Shown here: one piece after another, positions 8,649 through 17,553 of the stretch
Numbering within the stretch: the stretch's first letter is position 1
Layout of the letters: each line of letters begins with the position of its first letter
NCBI GenBank assembly: GCA_005893295.1
Contig: VBOY01000010.1
Location: 1 to 43,143 of the forward strand
Source of the DNA: Candidatus Eiseniibacteriota bacterium
GTDB lineage: Bacteria > Eisenbacteria > RBG-16-71-46
Direction of reading: 5' to 3'
Length of the DNA: 43,143 bases
Made by a program: the position numbers and the translations under genes
The notes under the pieces: generated by a model
The model's database searches: none
Told to the model about the DNA's origin: nothing
What the model saw: only the letters and a program-made list of their open reading frames with translations

Positions 8649-10082
8649 CTAAGCCGCCTGCGTGCGATCGTGTGCGTTCGGGGACTCCGGCTCGAGCTGA
8701 AACAGTTTCATGCGGTAGCGCAGCTTGTCGCGCTTGAGCTGGAGCAGCTCGGCAGTGCGACTCTGATTCCAGTTGGTAGCATACGACACCTTGAGAATCA
8801 AGGCGCGCTCGAGATTCTCGACCAGCGTCTCGAACGGGATCCCGACCTCGGGAACGGGCGTGGTGAGGTATTCGTCGATGCGCTGGCCGGGCGTTGGCTC
8901 GGCGGCCGCGCGCGCGCGCGAGGACAGCTTGAGGTGGTGCGGCTCGAGCAACTCCCCGTTCTCGAGCAGCACCGTGCGCTCGAACAGGTTGCGCAGCTCG
9001 CGGATGTTGCCGGGCCACGGATACTCGAGCAGGACGCGCGCGGCGGTGGGCGCGATGTCGCGAAACGGCTTCTTGAACTGTTTCGAGAAGCGCTCCATGA
9101 AGAGCCGCGCCAGCGGCAGGATGTCGTCCCTACGGTCGCGCAGCGGCGGGACCCACAGCGGCACCACTTTGAGGCGGTAGTAGAGGTCCTCGCGGAACCC
9201 TCCCTCCTTCACCATGCGCTCGAGATCCTGGTTGGTGGCCGAGATGACGCGCAGGTTGACGGTGATGTCCTTGGTCCCCCCCACGCGCTTGAAGGTGCGA
9301 CGCTCCAGCACCCGCAACAGCTTGACCTGAAGCATCGGGCTCATCTCCCCGATCTCGTCCAGGAACAGCGTGCCGCCGTTCGCCAGCTCCATCAGGCCGA
9401 GCTTCTGCATCCGCGCGTCGGTGAACGCGCCCTTCTCGTGCCCGAACAGCTCGCTCTCGAGCAGCTCGCGCGGGATCGCCGCGCAGTTGATCTCGACGAA
9501 GGGCTTGTCGTGTCGCGAGCTCATGCGGTGGATGAGGTTGGCGAAATACTCCTTACCGGTGCCGCTCTCGCCCTCGATCAGCACGCTGGTGGTGTCGCCG
9601 CGCGCCACCTGCTCGGCGATCGCGTAGGCCTCCTGCATGCTGGGGCTCGACGAGTGCAGGAAGTCCTCGTCGGCGAACGCCTGATGGCGCAGGCGGCGCA
9701 GCTCGATCCACAGCTTCTGTGACTCGAGCCCACGTTGCACCAGGGCGATCAGCTCCTCGTTCTGGAACGGCTTCTTGACGAACCAGAACGCCCCGGCGCT
9801 CATCGCCTCCACCGCCGTCTCGAGCTCGCCGAAGGCGGTCATGAGAATCACCGCCACCTCCGGCTGCACACGCTTGATCTCTCGCAGCAGCTCGAGCCCG
9901 GTCCCGTCCGGGAGCTTGAGATCGAGCAGCGCCAGGTCCGGCATGTCCTTCTCGAGCGCTTGCCGCGCCTCGCGGACCGAGGCGATCGTCTGCACCTGGT
10001 AGCCTTCGTCCTCGAGCGCCTTGCTCACGAAGTGCCGGATCGAGTCCTGGTCGTCCACCACCAGGATGTTGGCCTTGCTCAT
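8649..10082 (-). CDS. NtrC-family sigma-54-dependent response regulator
   Basis: Receiver (ILVVDDQDS...LALLDLKLPDG), AAA+ (GESGTGKE, GAFTDA, GGTLFLDEIGEM), C-terminal HTH (NWNQSRTAELLQLKRDKLRYRM). Confidence 0.93.
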   Translation of the reverse strand: MSKANILVVDDQDSIRHFVSKALEDEGYQVQTIASVREARQALEKDMPDLALLDLKLPDGTGLELLREIKRVQPEVAVILMTAFGELETAVEAMSAGAFWFVKKPFQNEELIALVQRGLESQKLWIELRRLRHQAFADEDFLHSSSPSMQEAYAIAEQVARGDTTSVLIEGESGTGKEYFANLIHRMSSRHDKPFVEINCAAIPRELLESELFGHEKGAFTDARMQKLGLMELANGGTLFLDEIGEMSPMLQVKLLRVLERRTFKRVGGTKDITVNLRVISATNQDLERMVKEGGFREDLYYRLKVVPLWVPPLRDRRDDILPLARLFMERFSKQFKKPFRDIAPTAARVLLEYPWPGNIRELRNLFERTVLLENGELLEPHHLKLSSRARAAAEPTPGQRIDEYLTTPVPEVGIPFETLVENLERALILKVSYATNWNQSRTAELLQLKRDKLRYRMKLFQLEPESPNAHDRTQAA

Positions 10083-12004
10083 GACGTCCCTCCATTGGAT
10101 TCGAGCGGCAGCTCCAGGCTGAAGGTCGTGCCGCGTCCTGGTTCGCTTTGCACGGTGAGCGTTCCTCCGTGTCGTTTGACGATGTCGTGGCAGATGTAGA
10201 GGCCGAGCCCGGTGCCTCCCGGCTTGGTGGTGAAGAAGGGCTCGAAGATGGTCTTTTGGTGCTCGGGGTCGATGCCGCAGCCCTGGTCGCGCACCCGAGC
10301 CACGACTCCACCGCCGCGGCCACGACGGCCGCGACGGCCGTCCGGTAAGACGGTGATGCGAATCGTCGTACCCGGCCGCGAGGCCTCGGCCGCGTTCTTG
10401 ACCAGGTTGATGAACACTTGTTGGATCTGGTCCGAGTCATAGGGCACCGCGGGCGTCATCGGCGCCACCTCGACCGCGGCGGTGACGCCGCGCTCCGCGA
10501 GCACCGCCTCGAGCGACTGGAGCGCGCGCCGCGCCGCGTCCTCGATCGGCGCGGCGCGGGCCTGCAGCTGGCGCGGGTGGGTGATGTCGAACAGGTCCTG
10601 GACGATCGAGTCGAGGCGCCGGATCTCGCTCAAAATGAACTCCAAGTTCTCGGCCTGCGGCGCGTCGTCCGCGATCGACCGCGCCAGATACTGGACGCCG
10701 GCGGCGATTCCGGTGAGCGGGTTGCGGATCTCGTGGGCCACGCTCGAGGTGAAGCGGCCCAGCGCGGCGAGCCGATCCTGCGACCGCGCGTGCTCCTCGG
10801 CTCGTTTGAGCGGCGTCAAGTCGACGAAGGTGGCGATCGCGCCGTACACGCTGCGGCGCTCGTTGCGGAGCAGTGAGGTCGTGAGCCCGACCGGGATCGG
10901 AGCTCCGTCCTTGGTGTGGAGCAAGGTCTCCTCGCGCAATACCTCACGGCCGCGCTCGAGCGTGCCGCGCAGCAACGTCTCGGCTTCCGATCCACACAGG
11001 ATGCCGAACGGCTTGCCCGACACCTCGGCTTCGCGAAAGCCGAGCAGCTCCTGGGCGGCGCGATTGAAGGTGAGAATCTCGCCCTTCATGCTCACCACCA
11101 CCAGCGCGCTCGCCATGCTGTCGAGCACGTGCAGGCGGAAGCGTTCGCTACGGCGCAGCTCGTAGTAGAGCCGAGCGTTCTCGACGATCGGCGCCACCGA
11201 ATGGGCGATCGACTCGAGCAGCGTCACATCCGCCGGGCCGAGCGAGACGTCGGTCGAAGGCCGCGCCATGCCGATCACGCCCAGGATCGGCATGAACTCG
11301 CAGGCAAGGCAGTTCCCCTGGCGCTCGTCGCGATCGACCGCCCAGCCCTCGGCGGCCGCCCCCGGGGGCGGCGCCAGCAGCGATACATCCCCCAGGATGC
11401 ACCGTGCCCCACACAGCTCATGGGGCTCGGGGAGCCCCGAGTAGCTGCGCTGCAGCGGCACACAGGCGATGGATCCGATCCCTCCCAGCACGTCGTGCAA
11501 GGCGTGGCCGTCGGGCAACAGCAGCGAGGGATGGCGTTCCGGATCCCGCAGCAGGACGGTGCGGTTGAGCCACAGCGAGCGCGTCACCCCGCCTCGGTCT
11601 CCGAGCAGCGGTAGCTCGAGCCGGAAGGTGCGCTCCCCCTCCCCCACGCCGTGGGTCCAAGTGCCCGCGAGCGTGCCCCGCTCGCGATCGACCAAGAGCA
11701 AGAATGCATCCCCGAAGCCGAAGGCGCGCGCCAGATACCGGGTCACCGTGCGCGTGGTCTCACTGGCGTCGGTGGCGGTCACCATGCTGCTCGCCACCTC
11801 GCGCAGCGAAACCAGCTGCACGTTGGTCTCGATCAACCGGCGATGGCTGCGCTCGAGCTCGTCGACCAGCTCCGCCGTGGTGCGCATCCAATCCGACGGG
11901 TCACCGGGGTCGATCGGGCCACGCTGCGACGACTCGGAGAGGCCCCGCACGTCGTCGATGCGGCGCAGCAGGTCGCGCACCTCTTCGCGGTGCGATTGGC
12001 TCAT
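10079..12004 (-). CDS. Sensor histidine kinase (GAF-PAS-HisKA-HATPase)
   Basis: H-box SVAHEIRNPLTG; N-box INLVKNAAEAS; GGTGLGLYICHDIVKRHGG; start MSQSHREEVRDLL; 4-nt overlap with the response regulator. Confidence 0.9.
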   Translation of the reverse strand: MSQSHREEVRDLLRRIDDVRGLSESSQRGPIDPGDPSDWMRTTAELVDELERSHRRLIETNVQLVSLREVASSMVTATDASETTRTVTRYLARAFGFGDAFLLLVDRERGTLAGTWTHGVGEGERTFRLELPLLGDRGGVTRSLWLNRTVLLRDPERHPSLLLPDGHALHDVLGGIGSIACVPLQRSYSGLPEPHELCGARCILGDVSLLAPPPGAAAEGWAVDRDERQGNCLACEFMPILGVIGMARPSTDVSLGPADVTLLESIAHSVAPIVENARLYYELRRSERFRLHVLDSMASALVVVSMKGEILTFNRAAQELLGFREAEVSGKPFGILCGSEAETLLRGTLERGREVLREETLLHTKDGAPIPVGLTTSLLRNERRSVYGAIATFVDLTPLKRAEEHARSQDRLAALGRFTSSVAHEIRNPLTGIAAGVQYLARSIADDAPQAENLEFILSEIRRLDSIVQDLFDITHPRQLQARAAPIEDAARRALQSLEAVLAERGVTAAVEVAPMTPAVPYDSDQIQQVFINLVKNAAEASRPGTTIRITVLPDGRRGRRGRGGGVVARVRDQGCGIDPEHQKTIFEPFFTTKPGGTGLGLYICHDIVKRHGGTLTVQSEPGRGTTFSLELPLESNGGTS

Positions 12005-12120
12005 CGTTCCACTTCTCGGGCGCCGGCCGATAGGGGCTTGGGCCGGACGGGCTGAGTCGCTCGGGGGCGCGGGCCGCACCGGGCGGGGGTGCGGCGCCGC
12101 GACCGTCTCGGGTCGATTGT

Positions 12121-13245
12121 CTACACCGGGTCCGTGAAGTCGCGCACGGCGGCCGCGACGTAACGGATCTGCTCCTCCGTCAGCTCGGGGTAGATCGGCA
12201 GCGCCAGCACCTCGCGGGCAGCCTCTTCGGACTCGCGCATGTCGCCGGCACGGTAGCCGAGCGGCGCAAAGCACTCCTGCAGGTGCAACGGCACCGGGTA
12301 GTAGATTTCGCTGCCGATGCCGCGCTCGGTCAGGTGCGCGCGCAAGCCGTCGCGATCGCGGACGCGGATCACGTACTGGTTGTAAATGTGACGGGTGCGC
12401 GGATCGTGGTAGGGCCGGACCAGATGGGCGCCCTCGAACAGGCGGTCGTAGAGGGCGGCATTGCGCGCCCGCGCCTCGCTCCAGCGGTCGAGGTGGCGCA
12501 GCTTGACGCGAAGGATCGCCGCCTGGATCGCGTCGAGCCGCGAATTGGTCCCGATTATCGCGTGGTGGTACTTGGGCTTCGAGCCATGCTCGCGCAACAG
12601 TCGCAATCGCTCGGCGCGCGCCGCGTCGTTCGCGGTCACCATGCCGCCATCTCCCGCGCCGCCGAGGTTCTTGGAAGGGAAGAACGAGAAGCAGCCGAAG
12701 TCGCCGACCGAGCCGGCCCGCCGTCCCTCCCACTCCGAGCCGATCGCCTGCGCCGCGTCCTCGATCAGCCACAGCTGATGCTTGTCGCACACCGCCTGGA
12801 CCGCGGTGAGGTCGCAGCACTGGCCGAACAGATGGACCGGCATCACTGCCTTGGTTGCCGGCGTGATCGCGGCCTCCAGGCGGTGCGGGTCGAGATTGAA
12901 GGCGCGCGGGTCGATGTCGACGAATACCGGCCGCGCGCCGACGTTGGCGATGGTTCCGGCGCTGGCGAAGAACGAGAACGCGCTCGTCACCACTTCGTCC
13001 CCGGGCCCGATGTCGAGCACCCGCAATGCCAGCAGCAACGCATCGGTGCCCGACGCGCATCCGATCGCGTGCGCCGAGCGGCAGTAGCGGGCCACCTCCT
13101 CCTCGAGCCCGGCCACTTCGGGCCCCCCGATGAACCGCGTGCTCTCGAGCACCCGGTGCACCGCCTGATCCAGCTCGGCCTTGATGTCCGCGTACTGGGC
13201 CCTGAGATCCAGCAACGGCACCGACATCGCGGTCTTCACCGGCAT
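12121..13245 (-). CDS. DegT/DnrJ/EryC1/StrS aminotransferase (WbpE-like)
   Basis: VPLLDLRAQYADIKAELDQAV, GCASGTDALLLALRVLDIGPGDEVVTSAFSFFASAG, IEDAAQAIGSE, SFFPSKNLGGAGDGGMV. Confidence 0.9.
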   Translation of the reverse strand: MPVKTAMSVPLLDLRAQYADIKAELDQAVHRVLESTRFIGGPEVAGLEEEVARYCRSAHAIGCASGTDALLLALRVLDIGPGDEVVTSAFSFFASAGTIANVGARPVFVDIDPRAFNLDPHRLEAAITPATKAVMPVHLFGQCCDLTAVQAVCDKHQLWLIEDAAQAIGSEWEGRRAGSVGDFGCFSFFPSKNLGGAGDGGMVTANDAARAERLRLLREHGSKPKYHHAIIGTNSRLDAIQAAILRVKLRHLDRWSEARARNAALYDRLFEGAHLVRPYHDPRTRHIYNQYVIRVRDRDGLRAHLTERGIGSEIYYPVPLHLQECFAPLGYRAGDMRESEEAAREVLALPIYPELTEEQIRYVAAAVRDFTDPV

Positions 13246-13260
13246 CGCCCGCTCCCCCGT

Positions 13261-14022
13261 TTACGCGTCCGTCCAGCCTTGGTTCTCGAGCAGCTGCTCC
13301 GCGGGAACCGCGCGCAGCGGGCGGGCCGGCTGCCCCATCACCACGGTGCGCGCGGGAACGTCCCGGGTCACGACCGATCCGGCCGCCACGAGTCCGTCCT
13401 CGCCCACCGTCACACCGGGGAGCAACACCGCTCCGGCTCCGACCCGGCCACCGCGCCGCACCGTCACGCCCTTGAAATGCTTGAATCGCTCGGCCGTGCG
13501 GCCGACGAAGTTGTCGTTCGATGTCACGACGCCGGGGGCGATGAACACGCGATCCTCGAGGGTCGAGTAGGCGGTGATGTAACACTCGCTTTCGAGCTTG
13601 CAATAGCGGCCGATCGTGCACGCGTTCTCGATCGTGACGCCCCGGCCGACGATGGTGCCGCGTCCGATCGTGACCTGTTCGCGCACCGTGCACAGGTCCG
13701 CGAGCAGCACCTTCTCGGCGATCGACGCCCCGCGGTAGAGCACCACGCCGCTGCCCACGATGCCGAGATCACCGAGCGCGAGCGGCGGCAGCTCCTGGTC
13801 GCGCGTTACCGCCGAGTTGGCGGCGCGCATCGGCCGCTTGCCGAGGCTCGAGTGGTCGTCGATCCGCACCTGGTTGCCGATCCGGGTGTCCGCGTGGAGC
13901 ACCACACCATGCCCGATGCGACAGCCGGCGCCGACGCGCACGTTTTCGCCGACCACGCAGGCTTCGCCCACGGTGGTGCCTTCACCCAGGACGGCGGTCG
14001 GATGGATCGAAGAGAGGGTCAT
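13261..14022 (-). CDS. Left-handed beta-helix (hexapeptide) N-acetyltransferase, WbpD-like
   Basis: MTLSSIHPTAVLGEGTTVGEACVVGENVRVGAGCRIGHGVVLHADTRIGNQV...; hexapeptide repeats throughout. Confidence 0.87.
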   Translation of the reverse strand: MTLSSIHPTAVLGEGTTVGEACVVGENVRVGAGCRIGHGVVLHADTRIGNQVRIDDHSSLGKRPMRAANSAVTRDQELPPLALGDLGIVGSGVVLYRGASIAEKVLLADLCTVREQVTIGRGTIVGRGVTIENACTIGRYCKLESECYITAYSTLEDRVFIAPGVVTSNDNFVGRTAERFKHFKGVTVRRGGRVGAGAVLLPGVTVGEDGLVAAGSVVTRDVPARTVVMGQPARPLRAVPAEQLLENQGWTDA

Positions 14023-15053
14023 CCCACCCTCGCGGGCTGGACGAGCGGGACCGGGACGCCGCCGGATTCGAGCGACGCCTGGGCGGCTGCCAACACCTTC
14101 ACGACCGCCAAGCCGTTCGCGCCGCCGGTGAGCGGTGCGGCGCGGTCGCGCACCCGGTCCACGAAGTGCTGGCACTCGAGGCGCAGCGGCTCCTGCAACG
14201 AGATCCGAGGAATCAGGATGTCCCCACTGCGCACCGTGAGGGCGTCGCCGTAGCTCACGATTTGTCCGCCGCGGTCCACGCCCTTGTCGTACACCTTGAT
14301 CTTCTCGCTCGCTTCCATGTCGTCGAACACGACCATCTTGCGGCTTCCCACCACGGTGAACTTGCGGAGCTTGTGGGGATCGAGCCACGAGACGTGCACG
14401 TGGGCCATCCGACCGTCCGCGAAGCGAAGATGGAGGAACACCACGTCCTCGACGTTGCCCTGGAGGTACGCCGAGCCGCGGGCCGCGACGTCGACCGGCT
14501 CCGCCTCGAACAGATGGAGGATCACCGAGAGATCGTGCGGCGCGAAGCTCCACAGCGCGTTCTCGTCCTTGCGCACCTTGCCCAGGTTCACGCGCTGCGA
14601 GTAGATGTAGTAGAGGTCGCCGAGATCGCCGCGCTGCACCATCTCCTTGAGGGCGCGCACGCCGGGGTGGTACAGCAGCAAGTGCCCCACCATGAGGACG
14701 CGACGCGAGTCGCGCGCGATCCGCACCAGCTCCTCCGCGTGATCCACGCGTAGGGCGAGCGGCTTCTCGACGAACACGTCCTTGCCGGCTTCCAGTGCGG
14801 CCTTGACCAGCGCGTAGTGCTGTGCCGCCGAGGCGGCGACGACCACCGCCTGGACGTCCGCCGCGGCCAGCAGATCTTCGATCCGCGTCGTCGCGCGCGC
14901 CTGCGGAAACCGCGCCGCGGCCTGCGAAAGCCGCTCGCGGTCCGTATCGCAGAGCGCCATCAGGCGCGCGTCCCGCAGCGAGGCGAAGTTGCGCACCAGG
15001 TTTGCGCCCCAATCGCCGGTCCCGACCACCCCGAGACCCAACGGCTCCGTCAC
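14019..15053 (-). CDS. Gfo/Idh/MocA-family oxidoreductase (WbpB-like)
   Basis: LGLGVVGTGDWGANLVRNFASL; AALEAGKDVFVEKPLALRVDHAEELV; GTG start; ATGA overlap with the acetyltransferase. Confidence 0.85.
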   Translation of the reverse strand: MTEPLGLGVVGTGDWGANLVRNFASLRDARLMALCDTDRERLSQAAARFPQARATTRIEDLLAAADVQAVVVAASAAQHYALVKAALEAGKDVFVEKPLALRVDHAEELVRIARDSRRVLMVGHLLLYHPGVRALKEMVQRGDLGDLYYIYSQRVNLGKVRKDENALWSFAPHDLSVILHLFEAEPVDVAARGSAYLQGNVEDVVFLHLRFADGRMAHVHVSWLDPHKLRKFTVVGSRKMVVFDDMEASEKIKVYDKGVDRGGQIVSYGDALTVRSGDILIPRISLQEPLRLECQHFVDRVRDRAAPLTGGANGLAVVKVLAAAQASLESGGVPVPLVQPARVG

Positions 15054-15087
15054 GCGCCATCTCCTCGTTGCCGACCACAACAATGAA

Positions 15088-15110
15088 CCCGGACGCGCGC
15101 CGCGCCCGGG
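15088..15110 (-). terminator. GC-rich hairpin, possible terminator of the GGDEF gene
   Basis: CCCGGGCGCGGCGCGCGTCCGGG followed on the minus strand by TTCATTGTTGT. Confidence 0.3.
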
Positions 15111-15194
15111 CAAAACGAACTCTATCAGCCGATTCGGGGCCGGTCAACCGCGGCCCGCGGCCCGCGCGGAGGCGTTCGCGACCACGGCCGCCGA

Positions 15195-16208
15195 TCACGC
15201 CGCCACGCGGCCCACCGGCTCCACGCGGTTCCGCCCTCGCTGCTTGGCCACGTAAAGCGCGCGGTCGGCCACCTCGAGCAAACCGCTCGCCGAGTCCTCG
15301 GTGGATGGGAAGCTTGCCACGCCCAGGCTGATCGTGATTTCCCCCTTCGCGGCGAGCGGGAACGTCTGATCGGCCACCGCGGCGCGCAGTCGCTCGGCCG
15401 CAGCAAACGCTCCACTCTCGCCGGTCTGGGGCAGGATGATCGTGAACTCGTCGCCTCCGTACTTGGCCACGAGATCCCACGAGCGCACCTGGGCGGCGAG
15501 CACGCGGGCGATCTCGCGCAGCAGGAAGCTGCCGCGCAGATGCCCGTGCCTGTCGTTGTACCCCTTCAGATTGTCGACGTCGATCATGATGATCGACAGG
15601 TCTTGCTTGAACCGACTCGCGCGCTTGATCTCGCGCCGCAACGCGGCCTTGAGGAAGCGAAAGTTGTAGACCTGCGTCAGGTCGTCCGTGACCGCGAGTC
15701 GCTCGACGCTTTCGGCGAGGCGCAGGTTCTCGAGCGCCATCGCGGTCCAAGCGCCGAGCAGCGTCATGACCCGCATGTCCTCGGCGATGAACTCGGGCGC
15801 TCCGCGCTGCCGGTAGGCGCCGAGATGGCCGGCCTCGCCTTCCTTGAGCCGTAGCGGCACGATCAGGGCGGGCCCCGCGAGTCCGGGGAAACGGTCGGTG
15901 GGTCCGATGCGCTCGTCGGTCTCCGCCTCGGCGATCATGAGCGGCTGGCCACGCCTCAGGAAGGCCGAGAGGCCCTCGTGCCCTTCCACCCCACGCTCGG
16001 TCTCCTCCGGGTGCAGCATGTCGCGCTGCAACAGGAAGCGATGGAGCTGGCGGCCGCGTTGGATCAGCGCGGCGGCTCCGGCCGCATCGACCAGTCGCGA
16101 TGCGAAGCGTAGCGCGGTGCCGATCAGCTCGGGCCGAGTACGGGCCACGGCCGGGCCGGAAAGGTCGAGCAAGGACTCCAGCGCGCGCTCTCGAGACAGG
16201 ATTGCCAT
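15195..16208 (-). CDS. GAF-GGDEF diguanylate cyclase
   Basis: Intact KYGGDEF with RSWD (RxxD, I-site) five residues upstream; VTDDLTQVYNFRFLKAALRREI; GAF-like N-terminal half; start MAILSRERAL. Confidence 0.88.
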   Translation of the reverse strand: MAILSRERALESLLDLSGPAVARTRPELIGTALRFASRLVDAAGAAALIQRGRQLHRFLLQRDMLHPEETERGVEGHEGLSAFLRRGQPLMIAEAETDERIGPTDRFPGLAGPALIVPLRLKEGEAGHLGAYRQRGAPEFIAEDMRVMTLLGAWTAMALENLRLAESVERLAVTDDLTQVYNFRFLKAALRREIKRASRFKQDLSIIMIDVDNLKGYNDRHGHLRGSFLLREIARVLAAQVRSWDLVAKYGGDEFTIILPQTGESGAFAAAERLRAAVADQTFPLAAKGEITISLGVASFPSTEDSASGLLEVADRALYVAKQRGRNRVEPVGRVAA

Positions 16209-16281
16209 GCGAGGTTCCCCGGATGGTGGGCGGAAATCCGCGCTTGGTACACGCAACCCGTATGCCAGGGGCCGCTTGGGG

Positions 16282-17325
16282 TTACGACCCCCGAGGTGGC
16301 TCGTCCCCACGCAGGATGAGAAGCGCGGCCCGGACCGCGAATGCCACCGCGGCGAGTCCGCCGAGCGCCCACCCCACGTGTCGCAGCCACGAAGCCAATG
16401 GCATGGCGTCGGACGACTTGGCGAAGAGCCAAGATCCGTAGGCCAGCGCCAGCGCCAGAATGAATGAGAGCCCAGCCTGAGCCCGGCTCCACAGACGCCA
16501 TTCTTGCGCCACCTCCCCTTCCCCTGTCTTGAGGGGCCGCGGAGCTCGGGCGCCCGGCCGTGCGTCCTGCACGGCCGGTGGGGCAACGGACGCAATTTGA
16601 CCGGCAGCCCGGCCGCGCCGGGCGACCCACAGCCGGGCCGCCCCGAGCAGGAACACGCGACGATCGAGGAGCACGAAGCCCGCGTGAGCGAGCTCCCGCT
16701 CGAACTGTGGACCGGCGCCGAACTCGAAGATCGAGCGGCTCAGGTACGCATACGCCGAGGGATCGCGCGACAGCCTTCCCAAGAATGGAACGACGCGCCT
16801 GAGATAGAGCGCGTGGAACCGGGCCATCGGCCCGCCGGCAGGGGCGGTGGCCTCGAGCACCGCCAGGGCCCCGCCCGCGCGAAGCACGCGCCCGATCTCG
16901 GCCAATGCGTCGCCCAGCGGACGCAGGTTGCGCGCTCCGAAGGCAATCGTGACGGCGTCGAGAGAGGAGTCGCGAAACGGCAGGCGGAAGCCATCCGCGC
17001 ACAAAAGGCGCGCCGCCCAGCCGCGCGGGCGCTGGTGTGCGGCGGCGAGCTCGAGCATGGCGAAGCTGACGTCCACGCCCAGCACCAGGCGCCCTGGGCG
17101 GCGCAGGCCCGCGAGTGAAGCACCGCTGCCAGTACACAGGTCGAGCACCGCGTGCGCATCTTCGGGGATGGCGCGCGCCAAAACGCGGCGCCACGCGCGA
17201 TCTCGTCCCAACGACATCCATTGGTTCAGGAGGTCGTAGCGGTCCGACACCTGGTCGAACATGCCGCCCAGCTCGCGCGCCGCGTGGGGAGCGAAGCGAC
17301 CGGATGGGCCATGGGGCTCACCCAT
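16282..17325 (-). CDS. UbiE/MenG-like methyltransferase with C-terminal hydrophobic extension
   Basis: FDQVSDRYDLLNQWMSLGRDRAWRR, VLDLCTGSG, DAVTIAFGARNLRPLGDALAEIGRVLRAGG, LYLRRVVPFLGRL; C-terminal SFILALALAYGSWLFA and VGWALGGLAAVAFAVRAALLIL. Confidence 0.8.
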   Translation of the reverse strand: MGEPHGPSGRFAPHAARELGGMFDQVSDRYDLLNQWMSLGRDRAWRRVLARAIPEDAHAVLDLCTGSGASLAGLRRPGRLVLGVDVSFAMLELAAAHQRPRGWAARLLCADGFRLPFRDSSLDAVTIAFGARNLRPLGDALAEIGRVLRAGGALAVLEATAPAGGPMARFHALYLRRVVPFLGRLSRDPSAYAYLSRSIFEFGAGPQFERELAHAGFVLLDRRVFLLGAARLWVARRGRAAGQIASVAPPAVQDARPGARAPRPLKTGEGEVAQEWRLWSRAQAGLSFILALALAYGSWLFAKSSDAMPLASWLRHVGWALGGLAAVAFAVRAALLILRGDEPPRGS

Positions 17326-17332
17326 CGCGAAC

Positions 17333-17353
17333 CCCTGGCCGGCAAGGCCAGGG
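17333..17353 (-). promoter_or_regulatory. Hairpin between tRNA-Arg and the ubiE-like gene
   Basis: Perfect 8-bp stem CCCTGGCC/GGCCAGGG with loop TTGCC, ending 7 nt before the ATG; contains the AGGGG SD-like sequence. Confidence 0.5.
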
Positions 17354-17366
17354 AGGCAGGAGACGG

Positions 17367-17443
17367 TGGTGCGCCCGACAGGAATCGAACCTGTAACCTT
17401 TAGCTCCGGAGGCTAACGCTCTATCCAATTGAGCTACGGGCGC
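17367..17443 (-). tRNA. tRNA-Arg (anticodon CCG), CCA encoded
   Basis: GCGCCCG-TA-GCTC..GAGC-G-TTAGC-CTCCGGA-GCTAA-AGGTT-ACAGG-TTCGAAT-CCTGT-CGGGCGC-A-CCA; all four stems pair. Confidence 0.96.
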
Positions 17444-17455
17444 AGGCGACCCGCG

Positions 17456-17484
17456 TTTATAGCACAGGGCGCGGCGAGCGTCAC
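17456..17484 (-). promoter_or_regulatory. Sigma70-like promoter candidate for tRNA-Arg
   Basis: GTGACG-N17-TATAAA on the minus strand, about 12 nt upstream of the tRNA 5' end. Confidence 0.5.
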
Positions 17485-17553
17485 GGAAGGCGGCGAGAAC
17501 GAGTACGCGACGGACTCCCGCCATCCTTCCCGGGCCGCGCCAGGGAGCCCGAG

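Noticed and set aside
9420-9450. GAFTDA instead of GAFTGA in the NtrC-like regulator
   Set aside because: As far as I recall this variant occurs in other sigma-54 activators; not strong enough as a standalone anomaly.
10079-13693. Full 1204-aa ORF-track call
   Set aside because: Only the part from 12004 reads as a histidine kinase; the upstream extension is an alternative frame of the aminotransferase and acetyltransferase genes.
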